This document shows, piece after piece, positions 9,055-16,474 of a DNA stretch of 64,000 bases. The position numbers and the translations under genes were made by a program. Each line of letters opens with the position of its first letter. The stretch's first letter is position 1. Origin of the DNA: Rhizobium mesoamericanum STM3625 (lineage in GTDB: Bacteria > Pseudomonadota > Alphaproteobacteria > Rhizobiales > Rhizobiaceae); assembly GCF_000312665.1 (NCBI RefSeq), contig NZ_HF536772.1, positions 4,014,886 through 4,078,885 on the forward strand, read 5' to 3'. The notes under the pieces were generated by a model. That model searched no databases. It had not been told where the DNA came from and was given only the letters and a program-made list of their open reading frames with translations.

Positions 9055-10044
9055 ATGACCCAGGATAACGATCCTAAAATCATTTCGCGACGCGACGTGC
9101 TGACGATTGGCACTGTTGCCGCATCCGTGCCGCTGCTCTCGGCTATCCCGGTCCATGCGGCCTCGAAGGTAAAGAGCGCGCCATCGCCGAAACAGAGCAG
9201 CGAAGACATTGGGTCCGTGAAAACCGACGACGGGATCGAGATTTTCTACAAGGACTGGGGGGCGAGAGACGCCCAGCCCTTGATGTTTCATCACGGATGG
9301 CCCCTCAGCTCGGACGACTGGGATCCGCAACTCCTGTTTTTTCTGGCGCGGGGCTTTCGCGTCATAGCACATGATCGGCGCGGGCATGGCCGTTCGACAC
9401 AAACGGGCGGTGGGCATGACATGGACCATTACGCCGCGGATGCCGCGGCCGTCGTGAAGCATCTCGATCTCAGAAACGCCGTTCACATCGGCCATTCGAC
9501 CGGCGGCGGTGAGGTTGCCCGCTATGTAGCGAAGTATGGCCAGCCTGAGGGCCGCGTCGCCAAGGCTGTCCTGATCGGCGCGGTCCCGCCACTCATGGTG
9601 AAGACGGCAAACAATCCCGGCGGCACGCCGATAGAGGTTTTCGACGGTTTCCGGCAGGCGGTGGCGAGCAACCGGCCGCAATTCTTCCGCGACCTGCCTT
9701 CCGGGCCGTTCTACGGCTTTAATAGGCCCGGCGCGAAGGTGTCGCAGGGCATCATCGACAACTGGTGGCGCCAGGGCGTGATGGGCGGCTCCAAGGCCCA
9801 CTATGACGGCATAAAGGCCTTCTCGGAGACCGACCAGACCAACGACCTCAAGGCCATCACCGTGCCGGTACTGGTCATGCAAGGCGACGACGATCAGGTT
9901 GTGCCCTATCAGAATGCAGCCGTGCCTCAGGCCAAGCTTCTCAAGAACAGTACGCTCAAGATCTACCCGGGCTTTTCACACGGCATGGCCACGGTCAATG
10001 CCGATGTGATCAACGATGATCTGCTCGCGTTCATCCGCGCCTGA
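9055..10044 (+). CDS. Tat-exported alpha/beta hydrolase, non-heme chloroperoxidase-like
   Basis: The 329-residue protein begins with a twin-arginine signal (SRRDVLTIG, hydrophobic stretch, cleavage near VHAAS). It continues as a cofactor-free haloperoxidase/esterase-type alpha/beta hydrolase: GIEIFYKDWG, HHGWPLSSDDWD, AHDRRGHGRS, nucleophile Ser in GHSTGGGE, Asp in MQGDDDQVVPY and His in GFSHGMA. The full catalytic triad is present. Homologues act as esterases or perhydrolases and can halogenate in vitro. The signal peptide would place it in the periplasm, unlike many cytoplasmic relatives. It stands among decayed genes but appears intact. Confidence 0.88.
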   Translation: MTQDNDPKIISRRDVLTIGTVAASVPLLSAIPVHAASKVKSAPSPKQSSEDIGSVKTDDGIEIFYKDWGARDAQPLMFHHGWPLSSDDWDPQLLFFLARGFRVIAHDRRGHGRSTQTGGGHDMDHYAADAAAVVKHLDLRNAVHIGHSTGGGEVARYVAKYGQPEGRVAKAVLIGAVPPLMVKTANNPGGTPIEVFDGFRQAVASNRPQFFRDLPSGPFYGFNRPGAKVSQGIIDNWWRQGVMGGSKAHYDGIKAFSETDQTNDLKAITVPVLVMQGDDDQVVPYQNAAVPQAKLLKNSTLKIYPGFSHGMATVNADVINDDLLAFIRA

Positions 10045-10224
10045 ATTGCTTGACCCGAAGCCGATGTCGATACGTCCAGCCCTACCGGCCGCGGCGCTTG
10101 GCCATTATGGGCAACATGATGCTCACCATCTCAGCGGCGGTCCGGGTAGCGCCGCCGCCAACCCCCGGGCGCCGCAAAGTCGGCGGCGCCCGGTTTTCCA
10201 CGCCGGTTCGGACGGTCGCATTGC
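10045..10224. other. Intergenic spacer, no gene seen
   Basis: Between the hydrolase and the decayed mocR copy I see no convincing gene. Short overlapping frames are present but lack a ribosome site or recognisable composition. Confidence 0.4.
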
Positions 10225-10461
10225 TCGACCGAGGCCTGGAAGGCGCCCCGCTCCTCGCTTCACCGGATATGAACGTACCTCGTCCGACCTCGCAATGAGC
10301 ATTTCTCTGCACAGAGGCTCCGTGTAATCCAGGCTTGCAGTGGAGACACCGATCTTACGCTCCCACGCGAAGGTTCACTGCGGCGGCAAGCGATCGCCAC
10401 GCTTGAGAACCCGGCGGCGATCTCCGCGGCCATCGTGTCGGCGAGCCTCAGGTTTCGCCAT
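10225..10461 (-). pseudogene. Decayed 5' end of a second mocR copy
   Basis: On the minus strand this stretch parallels the first 80 codons of the intact mocR at 6632-7975. An ATG at 10461 is followed by segments equivalent to DTIAAEI, GDRLPPQ, the helix-turn-helix and VGRGTFISGEAR. A base is lost near 10411 (a C-run shortened relative to the intact copy), a few codons are missing after the start, and homology ends near 10225 with no aminotransferase domain. By eye roughly three quarters of bases match the intact copy. Confidence 0.75.
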
Positions 10462-10464
10462 TAT

Positions 10465-10510
10465 TGCTCCGAGATCAATGTTCCTATTGTACCGAGTACG
10501 TATCGGAGCA
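10465..10510. promoter_or_regulatory. Probable MocR operator (copy 2)
   Basis: TGCTCCGA (10465-10472) and inverted TCGGAGCA (10503-10510), with ATTGTACCGAG between them, duplicate the site at 7979-8023. It lies about 130 bases upstream of the intact DUF1127 gene at 10641 and beside the dead mocR copy. The surviving MocR could therefore still act here in trans; that is an inference. Confidence 0.55.
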
Positions 10511-10640
10511 TAATGCCTTCGTCAACCGGATCGTACCGGGCATTGCCACAGTTCGCGTTGAATTCACGACGCTGCAGCGCTCACCAGCTCCCGCGCCGCC
10601 GTGTTTGCTTTGTCGCGAACCAACCGATGGAGAAACGGAT

Positions 10641-10832
10641 ATGTCTGCAATGCTTGCAAATGGCCGCCATTCACTGAAGCGTATGCTTCGCCACTTCGCG
10701 CGCCGTGCCGCGATAGTCAGACTTCGCGAACTTGACGACGAGGCTCTGAAGGACATCGGACTGGCACGCTCTGAAATCGAGGCCGCGGCATTTGGCCGGA
10801 TCCATGTCTACAGGCGCGGGGGGACGTCATGA
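10641..10832 (+). CDS. DUF1127 family small protein
   Basis: The 63-residue protein has the family's canonical ending: RRAAIVRLRELDDEALKDIG followed by LARSEIEAAAFGR. It is a small basic protein with one predicted helix pair; function unknown. The ATG at 10641 was chosen by comparison with the truncated copy at 8123, which shares the preceding bases and MSA start. The frame is open further upstream without a ribosome site. Its TGA overlaps the ATG of the TauE/SafE gene, so the two are probably co-transcribed, with MocR-type control upstream. Confidence 0.88.
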   Translation: MSAMLANGRHSLKRMLRHFARRAAIVRLRELDDEALKDIGLARSEIEAAAFGRIHVYRRGGTS

Positions 10833-11608
10833 CCGCTGCACCGATCACGCCGGATCTGACTCTGGTGACCGTCCTGGTCGCTTTCGCCGGGGTCTTCCTG
10901 ATCTGCTTCCTGAAAGGGGCGTTCGGAGGCGGGTTTGCCATCGTCGGGATCCCGCTGTTGTCACTTGTGATGGATCCGGTCACGGCTGGAGGCCTGCTCG
11001 CGCCCTTGTTTGTCGCGATGGATCTCTACGCGCTACGCTACTGGAAGCCGAACACGTGGTCGCGGCGGGACCTCGTCCTGTTGCTGCCCGGCCTGGTTGC
11101 GGGGATCGGGGCGGGCTATTTGCTCTTCCGTTCGCTCGACCACCATGCGATCGAGATCGTGATGGCGTTCGTCACGCTGATCTTCGTCGGCCTGTGGCTT
11201 GCGGGAGGCGGGGGAGTCACCATCCGACCCCGCTCAAAGCCTAAGGCGGTCGCCGCTGGTCTGGCGTCGGGCATCACAACGATGGTGGCCCATTCCGGAG
11301 GGCCGCCGCTTGCGATGTATCTGTTGCCGCTGGGCTTGACCAAGGAAGTCTATGCGGGAACGACCAGCTTGTTCTTCACAGTTGGCAATGCCACAAAGGC
11401 CGTGCCGTGGCTTTTGATCGTACGGCCGACTGGCGCCGACCTGGTGCTGATGGGCATCTGCCTGCTCGCAATACCGAGTGGCGTCGGCCTGGGCTGGCGG
11501 CTTCACGGCTTTCTCGATCAGCGTCAGATTTTCCGAGCCTGCTACGCATTGCTCTCGGTGACCGCGCTCAAGCTCTTGTGGGACGGCGTCTCCGGATATC
11601 TGGCATGA
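10829..11608 (+). CDS. TauE/SafE family membrane exporter
   Basis: The 259-residue protein is strongly hydrophobic with about eight membrane segments and the family's paired pattern GAFGGGFAIVGIPLLSLV near the start and SGGPPLAMYLLPLGL in the second half. TauE/SafE proteins are proposed exporters of sulfite or organic sulfur anions and related acids across the inner membrane; the substrate cannot be read from sequence. It overlaps the DUF1127 gene by four bases (ATGA). The only nearby regulator is MocR, whose operator-like site lies upstream. Confidence 0.88.
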   Translation: MTAAPITPDLTLVTVLVAFAGVFLICFLKGAFGGGFAIVGIPLLSLVMDPVTAGGLLAPLFVAMDLYALRYWKPNTWSRRDLVLLLPGLVAGIGAGYLLFRSLDHHAIEIVMAFVTLIFVGLWLAGGGGVTIRPRSKPKAVAAGLASGITTMVAHSGGPPLAMYLLPLGLTKEVYAGTTSLFFTVGNATKAVPWLLIVRPTGADLVLMGICLLAIPSGVGLGWRLHGFLDQRQIFRACYALLSVTALKLLWDGVSGYLA

Positions 11609-11639
11609 TTTCCCGGATCGGCTTCATCGTTTGAAATCA

Positions 11640-11875
11640 TCGTTGCTTCGTCGACCGTGGCCCTCACCGGAATGCGCTGGGCGAGACGCACCCGCTTGTA
11701 GGAGGGATCTATGTTGGCGAGCGCTCCTGCGATAGTCTTCGATGCCTGATGCGATGTTTTCGACATGCCCGGTAAATAACTTCTGCCACCCCACAAGGTG
11801 ATTTCCGTGGCGCCACCTATCTCGATGGGCGTTTAGTCTTCTCGAATATTCTCGACCCGTAAGGAGTCGGTGTCG
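11640..11875 (-). pseudogene. Remnant of an HlyD/AaeA (fusaric-acid resistance) efflux subunit
   Basis: Minus-strand frames combine to give the conserved C-terminal part of AaeA/FusE-type membrane fusion proteins. EITLWG is followed by KLFTGHVENIASGIEDYRRS in one frame, then LANIDPSYKRVRLAQRIPVR in another. The phrase VRLAQRIPVR is nearly diagnostic of that subgroup. At least two frameshifts and no upstream two-thirds of the gene mean it is dead. The partner inner-membrane pump is absent from the window. Confidence 0.6.
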
Positions 11876-12211
11876 ATCATTGCCATTCGATCTTCCGGCC
11901 ACCGGTCGCCCGGATGCAAAAGAAGGTTGGCAATGATGCCATTGTAGAGCGCGCGAACTTCCGCCCGTTCGTGCCTTTGGGCTGCAGTCTATATGAGATG
12001 GAAGACAAGGAGTGGGTCAGGAATGGGCGATCGAACACCGCAGAGGCCGGAACAGCGCCAGGGCCAAGTAGCATTGGACGAATTCGGTTCGAGAGGCCCT
12101 ATCTATAGAGACGGGTTCGCGGAACTAAAACAATGATCAGCGGCCAAGATTGTTTCCCTGGCCGCCGATCATTGTTTTAGTCGAAGATGTCGAGATGAAT
12201 TCGGGTGCTGC
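11876..12211. other. Gene-free stretch with one long inverted repeat
   Basis: No supported gene. Short frames on both strands lack ribosome sites and family features. The only clear structure is the inverted repeat at 12124-12181, listed separately. Confidence 0.45.
12124..12181. repeat. 23-bp near-perfect inverted repeat
   Basis: Arm 12124-12146 (ACTAAAACAATGATCAGCGG...) pairs with 12159-12181 at 22 of 23 positions, around a 12-base loop. It sits 30 bases beyond the stop of the minus-strand TPP-enzyme fragment. It could be a transcription terminator for that former gene (the far arm ends in a T-rich stretch) or the tip of a small mobile repeat. The stem is longer than a usual terminator. 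Confidence 0.7.
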
Positions 12212-12779
12212 TCATCGACGGAGGAAATTTGATACGGTCAGATCAAGCAATTGATTGCCCTTGCCGTTCATTACGGCCTTCAAAGCCCAAAGGCTGAATC
12301 CTTTGACCTGTAGGGCCTCAATCTTCGGCGGCATGGACAGCTCTTCCGTATTGGTGACGACATCGAGAAGTGCCGGGCCGTCATGCGCAAGGAGATCTGC
12401 GAGCGCCCCTTCCAAGTCAGCCGGGTCCTCCACGCGGCGCGCGTGAACGCCGACGGCATTCGCCATCGCCGCAAAATCGGGATTTTTAAGGCTTGTACCC
12501 GTCTCGAGGAGGCCGGACGCTTTCATTTCAAGTGCAACGAAGCCCAGTACGGAGTTGTTGAAGATGACGATCTTCACCGGAAGGTTCTGCTGAGCGAGCG
12601 TGAGAAAATCGCCCATCAGCATGGCGAAGCCTCCGTCGCCCGAGAGACTGATGACTTGCCTCTCTGGAAAGGCAGCCTGCGCACCTATTGCCTGCGGCAA
12701 TGCATTCGCCATCGACCCATGCACCAGGGAACCTATCATTCTGCGCCGACCATTCATCTTCAGATAACGCGCGGCCCAT
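12212..12779 (-). pseudogene. C-terminal fragment of a pyruvate-oxidase-like TPP enzyme (PoxB type)
   Basis: The frame encodes about 190 residues matching the C-terminal TPP-binding domain of pyruvate dehydrogenase (quinone)/pyruvate oxidase: WAARYLKMNG...GSLVHGSMANALPQAIG, the GDG...NN thiamine-diphosphate motif (SGDGGFAMLMGDF through VIFNNSVLG), and GPALLDVVTN. Complete enzymes have about 570-600 residues, so the N-terminal two-thirds are missing. Upstream sequence switches abruptly at 12780. No start is convincing, so the fragment is most likely non-functional. Confidence 0.82.
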
Positions 12780-12894
12780 AGTGGCTCATCGCCAGGAAGG
12801 TCAGTCGATACCGAAGCACAACAAGGTGGAGGTCGAGCTTTCTTTCCGTGTGTCGGGCATGTCGAGGACCGCCGAAGCTAAGAACGAAATCTAC

Positions 12895-13085
12895 GACCTC
12901 GAGTGCGGACATGGCTCTCTCAGGGTGAGCGGGGTTCTATCGGTGCTTGGCGCGTCATCCTGGACCCGCGCGTCCACCCCGAGCAGTGTCCTGATCTTTG
13001 CGACGTTGGCCTTGCGCCCCGCGCCGGCAAGCAGGCCGTAATGGCGGATGTGGTGGAGCGGTTCCTTACGAGAATACGGCTTGCC
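12895..13085 (-). mobile_element. IS91-type transposase remnant
   Basis: On the minus strand the frame gives KEPLHHIRHYGLLAGAGRKA, NVAKIRTLLGV and TLREPCP. This is the conserved IS91-family tail HRIRHYGLLA...R..LL....CP that precedes the final zinc-binding cysteines. The CPxCG continuation is lost by a frame change near 12900. Only about 60 codons are recognisable and the rolling-circle (HUH) domain is gone. It abuts the PoxB fragment, so an IS91 event may have truncated that gene. Confidence 0.6.
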
Positions 13086-13218
13086 GCACGACCGAGGGTA
13101 TTTTCCGAAAAATCAAGCGATCCAACGCGAATCATTTGCAGCTTCCCACCGGAGTCTTGAACGAAGGACGCTCAAAAATTCTACGAGACATTTCGCGGGG
13201 GGGGGTAGGGTCTTCTTC

Positions 13219-13419
13219 ATGAGCACTCTCGTTGAGACTGAATTGCAAATGGTCGAGAGGCATGTGCGCCGTGGCGAAGTCATCATCGCCCAGCAACGAT
13301 TGCTCGTCGCCCGCCTCACAGAGTCGGGTAGATCAACTGCCGACGAGGCGAACCTTTTGAACGTCTTTCAGGATATTCAGGTTCAGCATCTCCTTCACCT
13401 TGCTAGATTGAAGAAGTAG
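13219..13419 (+). CDS. Small hypothetical helical protein
   Basis: The 66-residue product (MSTLVETELQMVERHVRRGE..., ending LLHLARLKK) is predicted all-helical, charged and Gln/Glu/Arg-rich. Similar short proteins are scattered in rhizobial genomes without known function. The ATG at 13219 was preferred to the open upstream extension, which contains low-complexity Gly codons from a nine-G run. It lies at the edge of the decayed accessory region. Confidence 0.6.
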   Translation: MSTLVETELQMVERHVRRGEVIIAQQRLLVARLTESGRSTADEANLLNVFQDIQVQHLLHLARLKK

Positions 13420-13567
13420 AAACAGAGCCGCCGACGTGCGAAAGCGCCTATCAGGTGGTTCCCCGCACTTCTCTCAAACAAAAAAGGGTGATGAAGCCGA
13501 TTTTTGACTCACGTTTTGGCCATTGCTAGACCCAAAAAAACGCAATAAAATCAAGCATTAACAACCC

Positions 13568-13592
13568 GGTTCCAATCCTGCAGGGGGCGCCA
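13568..13592 (+). repeat. tRNA 3'-end-like direct repeat (possible attachment-site relic)
   Basis: GGTTCCAATCCTGCAGGGGG followed by CGCCA matches the 3' end of tRNA-Arg (6145-6169) at 22 of 25 positions, from the T-loop through CCA. The bases before it do not complete a T-stem, so it is not a tRNA gene. Integrases that use tRNA 3' ends leave such partial copies at the far end of the inserted element. The intervening 7.4 kb is rich in transposase relics and broken genes. Confidence 0.5.
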
Positions 13593-14282
13593 TTTTCTCA
13601 AATGGTTGCGAGCGTTGCCCAGCCACTATGCCGTTGCCTCGCAACAAACGGGCAACGGCGTCCTCAGCATCGATCAACCGATGGCGGCGGCCGACGAACT
13701 GCGGCCACCGCGCAGCAACAGCCCGATCTTTGCTCCTCCAGCTCCGAAACACGTCTTCTGACGGACACCAAATGCAGACCGAGCTGGCGGCTGGCCCTGC
13801 AGAGCCTCTACCGCGGCGAGCGGAATGGTTATGGCTTCAAGCCGGAGTAAAACGAACGGCCACCGAGCGTGAAAGGGGACGACATTGATCGACTGGAAGA
13901 GATCGCCGAAGTCAACGGGCGGCTGAAGGAACCGGCCTTGCACTCCCGACCCTTCGAAGGCGCGGCGCTCCTCGCTAGCGCCGGAGCAAAGACCAATCAT
14001 CTCGACGGCAAGATGCGCGACTCATCGCCTTGGAGGTTTCGGTGACGACACGCTGCGACGTGTGCATTGCCGCTCATTTCGCGGGCGGGCCGCCCCGGCT
14101 GCGGAGACGCCGTCAAATGGAGAGCTGCAACTTCTCAACCGCATAGGCCGGCCGCTATTCCCTCGGGGATCTGGTTTCGGAAATTTCCGGTGGACGAGCA
14201 AATGATCACGGTGGAATATATGACGCGTGATCGAACGAGCCTTAGCGAACGAATACCTGTGTCCGTACGAAAGGAGCGAATC
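13593..14282. other. Stretch without a supported gene
   Basis: About 690 bases with only short overlapping frames. A 58-codon frame starting GTG at 13869 (KGDDIDRLEEIAEVNGRLKE...) has a plausible composition but no clear ribosome site or family. I see no transposase or tRNA features. Confidence 0.4.
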
Positions 14283-14549
14283 ATGAAACTGATCATCCGT
14301 ACCACTATGATATCGTTGTTGGCGTTGGCCGCTCACGGCGAAGAGCCATACAAATTGACTTCGGCGGAAAGCAAGATCGCCGAACTCGGCGCGACAAACT
14401 ATGCCAAAACATCCAACGCCACTCTCATTTCATGTTCCAACCTCTGCACAAGAGACGACCATCACGTCGCCTGTACCATAGCTGACAAGGCGGGTGCCCG
14501 TTCCGAAGTGCAATGCTCATACAAGTCAGAGGGTTGCAAGAAGCAGTAA
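14283..14549 (+). CDS. Small secreted cysteine-containing protein, unknown function
   Basis: The 88-residue product begins with a signal peptide (MKLIIRTTMISLLALAA, then HGEE). The mature part has five cysteines (SCSNLC, ACTI, QCSY, EGCKK), suggesting disulfide bonds in the periplasm. The ATG at 14283 is preceded by AAAGGAGCGAATC, a strong ribosome site; the upstream open frame is not needed. I do not recognise the family. The next small gene follows after 53 bases on the same strand. Confidence 0.62.
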   Translation: MKLIIRTTMISLLALAAHGEEPYKLTSAESKIAELGATNYAKTSNATLISCSNLCTRDDHHVACTIADKAGARSEVQCSYKSEGCKKQ

Positions 14550-14602
14550 GATGGAGCGCGGCCCCGGATCCGGCCGCCGGCGTCATCAACAGGGAGGATG
14601 CT

Positions 14603-14875
14603 ATGCCAACGATTATTGGCTATCACAACATCACAAAGGGCGCGAAACATTGGCTCACCTCACCGAAGCGCAAGGAGTTTTTCGGACCGCTCGGGGTGAC
14701 CAACATCCGAACGTTCGTTGATCCTCAAGATCAGACCCGTGCTGCTGTCATGATGGATGTTCCGGATCTTGAGGCCTTGCAGGCGGCCATGCAGAGCAAG
14801 GCCGCCGCCGATGCGATGGCCTTCGACGGGGTGTTGCCGGAGTCTCTGGTGATCCTGGTCGAAACGAAGGCGTAA
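14603..14875 (+). CDS. Small hypothetical protein, possible alpha/beta-barrel domain
   Basis: The 90-residue protein (MPTIIGYHNI...) starts after GGGAGGATGCT. It has alternating strand/helix segments (IRTFVDP, AAVMMDVPDLEALQAAMQS, LVILVETKA) reminiscent of small ferredoxin-like dimeric alpha/beta proteins. No catalytic motif is evident and the function is unknown. It lies downstream of the small secreted protein and may share its transcript. Confidence 0.65.
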   Translation: MPTIIGYHNITKGAKHWLTSPKRKEFFGPLGVTNIRTFVDPQDQTRAAVMMDVPDLEALQAAMQSKAAADAMAFDGVLPESLVILVETKA

Positions 14876-15049
14876 TCGCTCTGCCGAAATAGGCTCCTGC
14901 CCCGAGGGCTGGCCTCCGGTTTCTTTGGCGCGCGGCAGCGTGCGGGCGCCAATTTCCAATTTCGGCTCAGACAAAGGATTGCAGAAGTCGTCGGGTTCGG
15001 CGGCTGTGGTTCTCGCGTTGACTATCAACGTATCTTTGCGGGAGGCGGC

Positions 15050-16216
15050 TCAGTCGATACCGAAGACGCCCACGAGATGCTTCATGCGCGTGACAGCAAG
15101 CTCCGGCTTGTCGAGAACGTTTGCCTTGTCCGCGAGCCGGAAAATGTCGGCATAATGATTGATGCCACGTGCCGACTGCATTCCGGCCGGAAGACTGAAA
15201 TGGTTCTGATGGCCATTCAGCCAGGCCAGGAAGACGACGCCTGCTTTGTAGTACTGTGTTGGCGCTTCGAAGATTTTCCGGGAGAGCGGTACGGTCGGTT
15301 CGATTACGGAGCGGAAGGTGGCGGCGTCGCCTACCGCGAGCGATGCGAGTGCCATCGACGCTGACGGTGCAACGGCATCGAAGATGCCAAGGAGAGCGTG
15401 GCTGTACCGGTTGCCGTCGCCTTCGATCAGCTCAGCATAGTTGAAATCGTCACCGGTAAAGCAGAGGATGCCTTCCGGAAGGCCATTGCGGAGTTCTACT
15501 TCCTTGGCGTTGTCGAGCAGAGAAATCTTGATCCCTTCGACCTTCTCCTTGTTCTCATTGATGATCCTCAGGACGCATTCAAGCGCCGGTCCGAATTGAG
15601 GGCTGCCCCAATAACCGGCTAAGTTCGGATCGAACATATCTCCGAGCCAGTGCAAGACGACCTTGTCCTTGGCCTGTGAAAGAATTCTGCCATAGACCTT
15701 TGCGTAGTCGTCAGCGGAGGAGGCCACGCGAGCGAGGGCGCGGCTGGCCATCATGATGGCGCGGCCGCCATTCTTTTCGACGAATTCGATCTGCGTCTCG
15801 TAAGCCTTGATGACGTCGTCGATCGATCGGGCATCAGTTGCCGTCAGATGATCGGTGCCGGCGCCGCATGCAAGATCTGCGCCTGTAATGCTGCGTGATT
15901 CGTCCAGCGATCGGCGGATCAGCTCCTGTGCGCCGGCCCAATTGAGACCCATGCCGCGCTGGGAGGTGTCCATGGCCTCGGCAATCTTAAAGCCAAGTCC
16001 CCACAGGTGTCGGCGGAACGCGATCGTTGCGTCCCAGTCGATCGCCGGACGCCCCCAAGGATCTACCTCCTTTCGCGGGTCCGAGACGACGTGAGCGGCC
16101 GCATAAGCGATCCGGTTGAACTTGGGTGGAGCGGAAGGGCGCCCAACCGGTGTCCCGACAAGGCGGTACTCCTCGGTTGATCCGGCGGCGTTCGGCAGAT
16201 TTAAAGACAAGCTCAT
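15050..16216 (-). CDS. DUF993 / dihydrodipicolinate-synthase-like aldolase
   Basis: The protein (about 388 residues from the ATG at 16216, which follows AGGAGGATCGCG) belongs to the DUF993 family, a TIM-barrel group related to DapA aldolases. Recognisable pieces are the GLGFKIAEAMDTSQRGMGL and LACGAGTDHL segments, DKVVLHWLGDMFDP, GIKISLLDNA (a Lys at the expected Schiff-base strand) and LCFTGDDFNY. It probably cleaves or condenses a 2-keto acid, but no substrate is established. It is divergent from lacI with an operator in its promoter. The partner genes (oxidoreductase, CoA-transferase, hydratase, dehydrogenase) suggest a sugar-acid or keto-acid catabolic route. Confidence 0.85.
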   Translation of the reverse strand: MSLSLNLPNAAGSTEEYRLVGTPVGRPSAPPKFNRIAYAAAHVVSDPRKEVDPWGRPAIDWDATIAFRRHLWGLGFKIAEAMDTSQRGMGLNWAGAQELIRRSLDESRSITGADLACGAGTDHLTATDARSIDDVIKAYETQIEFVEKNGGRAIMMASRALARVASSADDYAKVYGRILSQAKDKVVLHWLGDMFDPNLAGYWGSPQFGPALECVLRIINENKEKVEGIKISLLDNAKEVELRNGLPEGILCFTGDDFNYAELIEGDGNRYSHALLGIFDAVAPSASMALASLAVGDAATFRSVIEPTVPLSRKIFEAPTQYYKAGVVFLAWLNGHQNHFSLPAGMQSARGINHYADIFRLADKANVLDKPELAVTRMKHLVGVFGID

Positions 16217-16243
16217 CGCGATCCTCCTCAACAGACGAAAGAC

Positions 16244-16272
16244 CCATTAAATTGGAACGTTCCAAATTTCAA
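16244..16272 (-). promoter_or_regulatory. DUF993 promoter with LacI operator in the spacer
   Basis: On the minus strand, TTGAAA (16272-16267) and TAATGG (16249-16244) are spaced 17 bases apart. The spacer contains the perfect palindrome TTGGAACGTTCCAA (16252-16265). LacI-family proteins bind such CG-centred palindromes, and this position would block RNA polymerase. The matching site is 155 bases away at 16420-16433. Confidence 0.75.
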
Positions 16273-16410
16273 TAGTTTTCTGGACGCGAATTATTTATGG
16301 GGCCTCCGAGCGCGACGTCGGAATGAGCGAACATCTAAATATCCTACAAATAATATTATTTTTGGCGAACCGTCGTGATTTTCGGTGTCGCATCTTTCCA
16401 CACAATATGC

Positions 16411-16440
16411 TTGACAAATTTGGAACGTTCCAATTATTAA
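16411..16440 (+). promoter_or_regulatory. lacI-operon promoter with LacI operator in the spacer
   Basis: TTGACA (16411-16416) and TATTAA (16435-16440) are 18 bases apart, and the spacer holds the same perfect palindrome TTGGAACGTTCCAA (16420-16433). The promoter drives lacI and the five-gene run behind it, so the repressor probably autoregulates and controls both divergent transcripts through paired operators. Confidence 0.8.
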
Positions 16441-16474
16441 GACCCCAAGCTGGCGAAAGCCGAGGAGGAGTTCC

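Noticed and set aside
8905..9882. 325-codon minus-strand frame
   Set aside because: It is antisense to the Tat-exported hydrolase, whose catalytic triad is intact; the reverse translation is Arg/His-rich without family features.
13568..13592. Possible tRNA gene
   Set aside because: Only the T-loop-to-CCA part is present. The preceding bases do not form T, anticodon or acceptor stems, so it is listed as a repeat.
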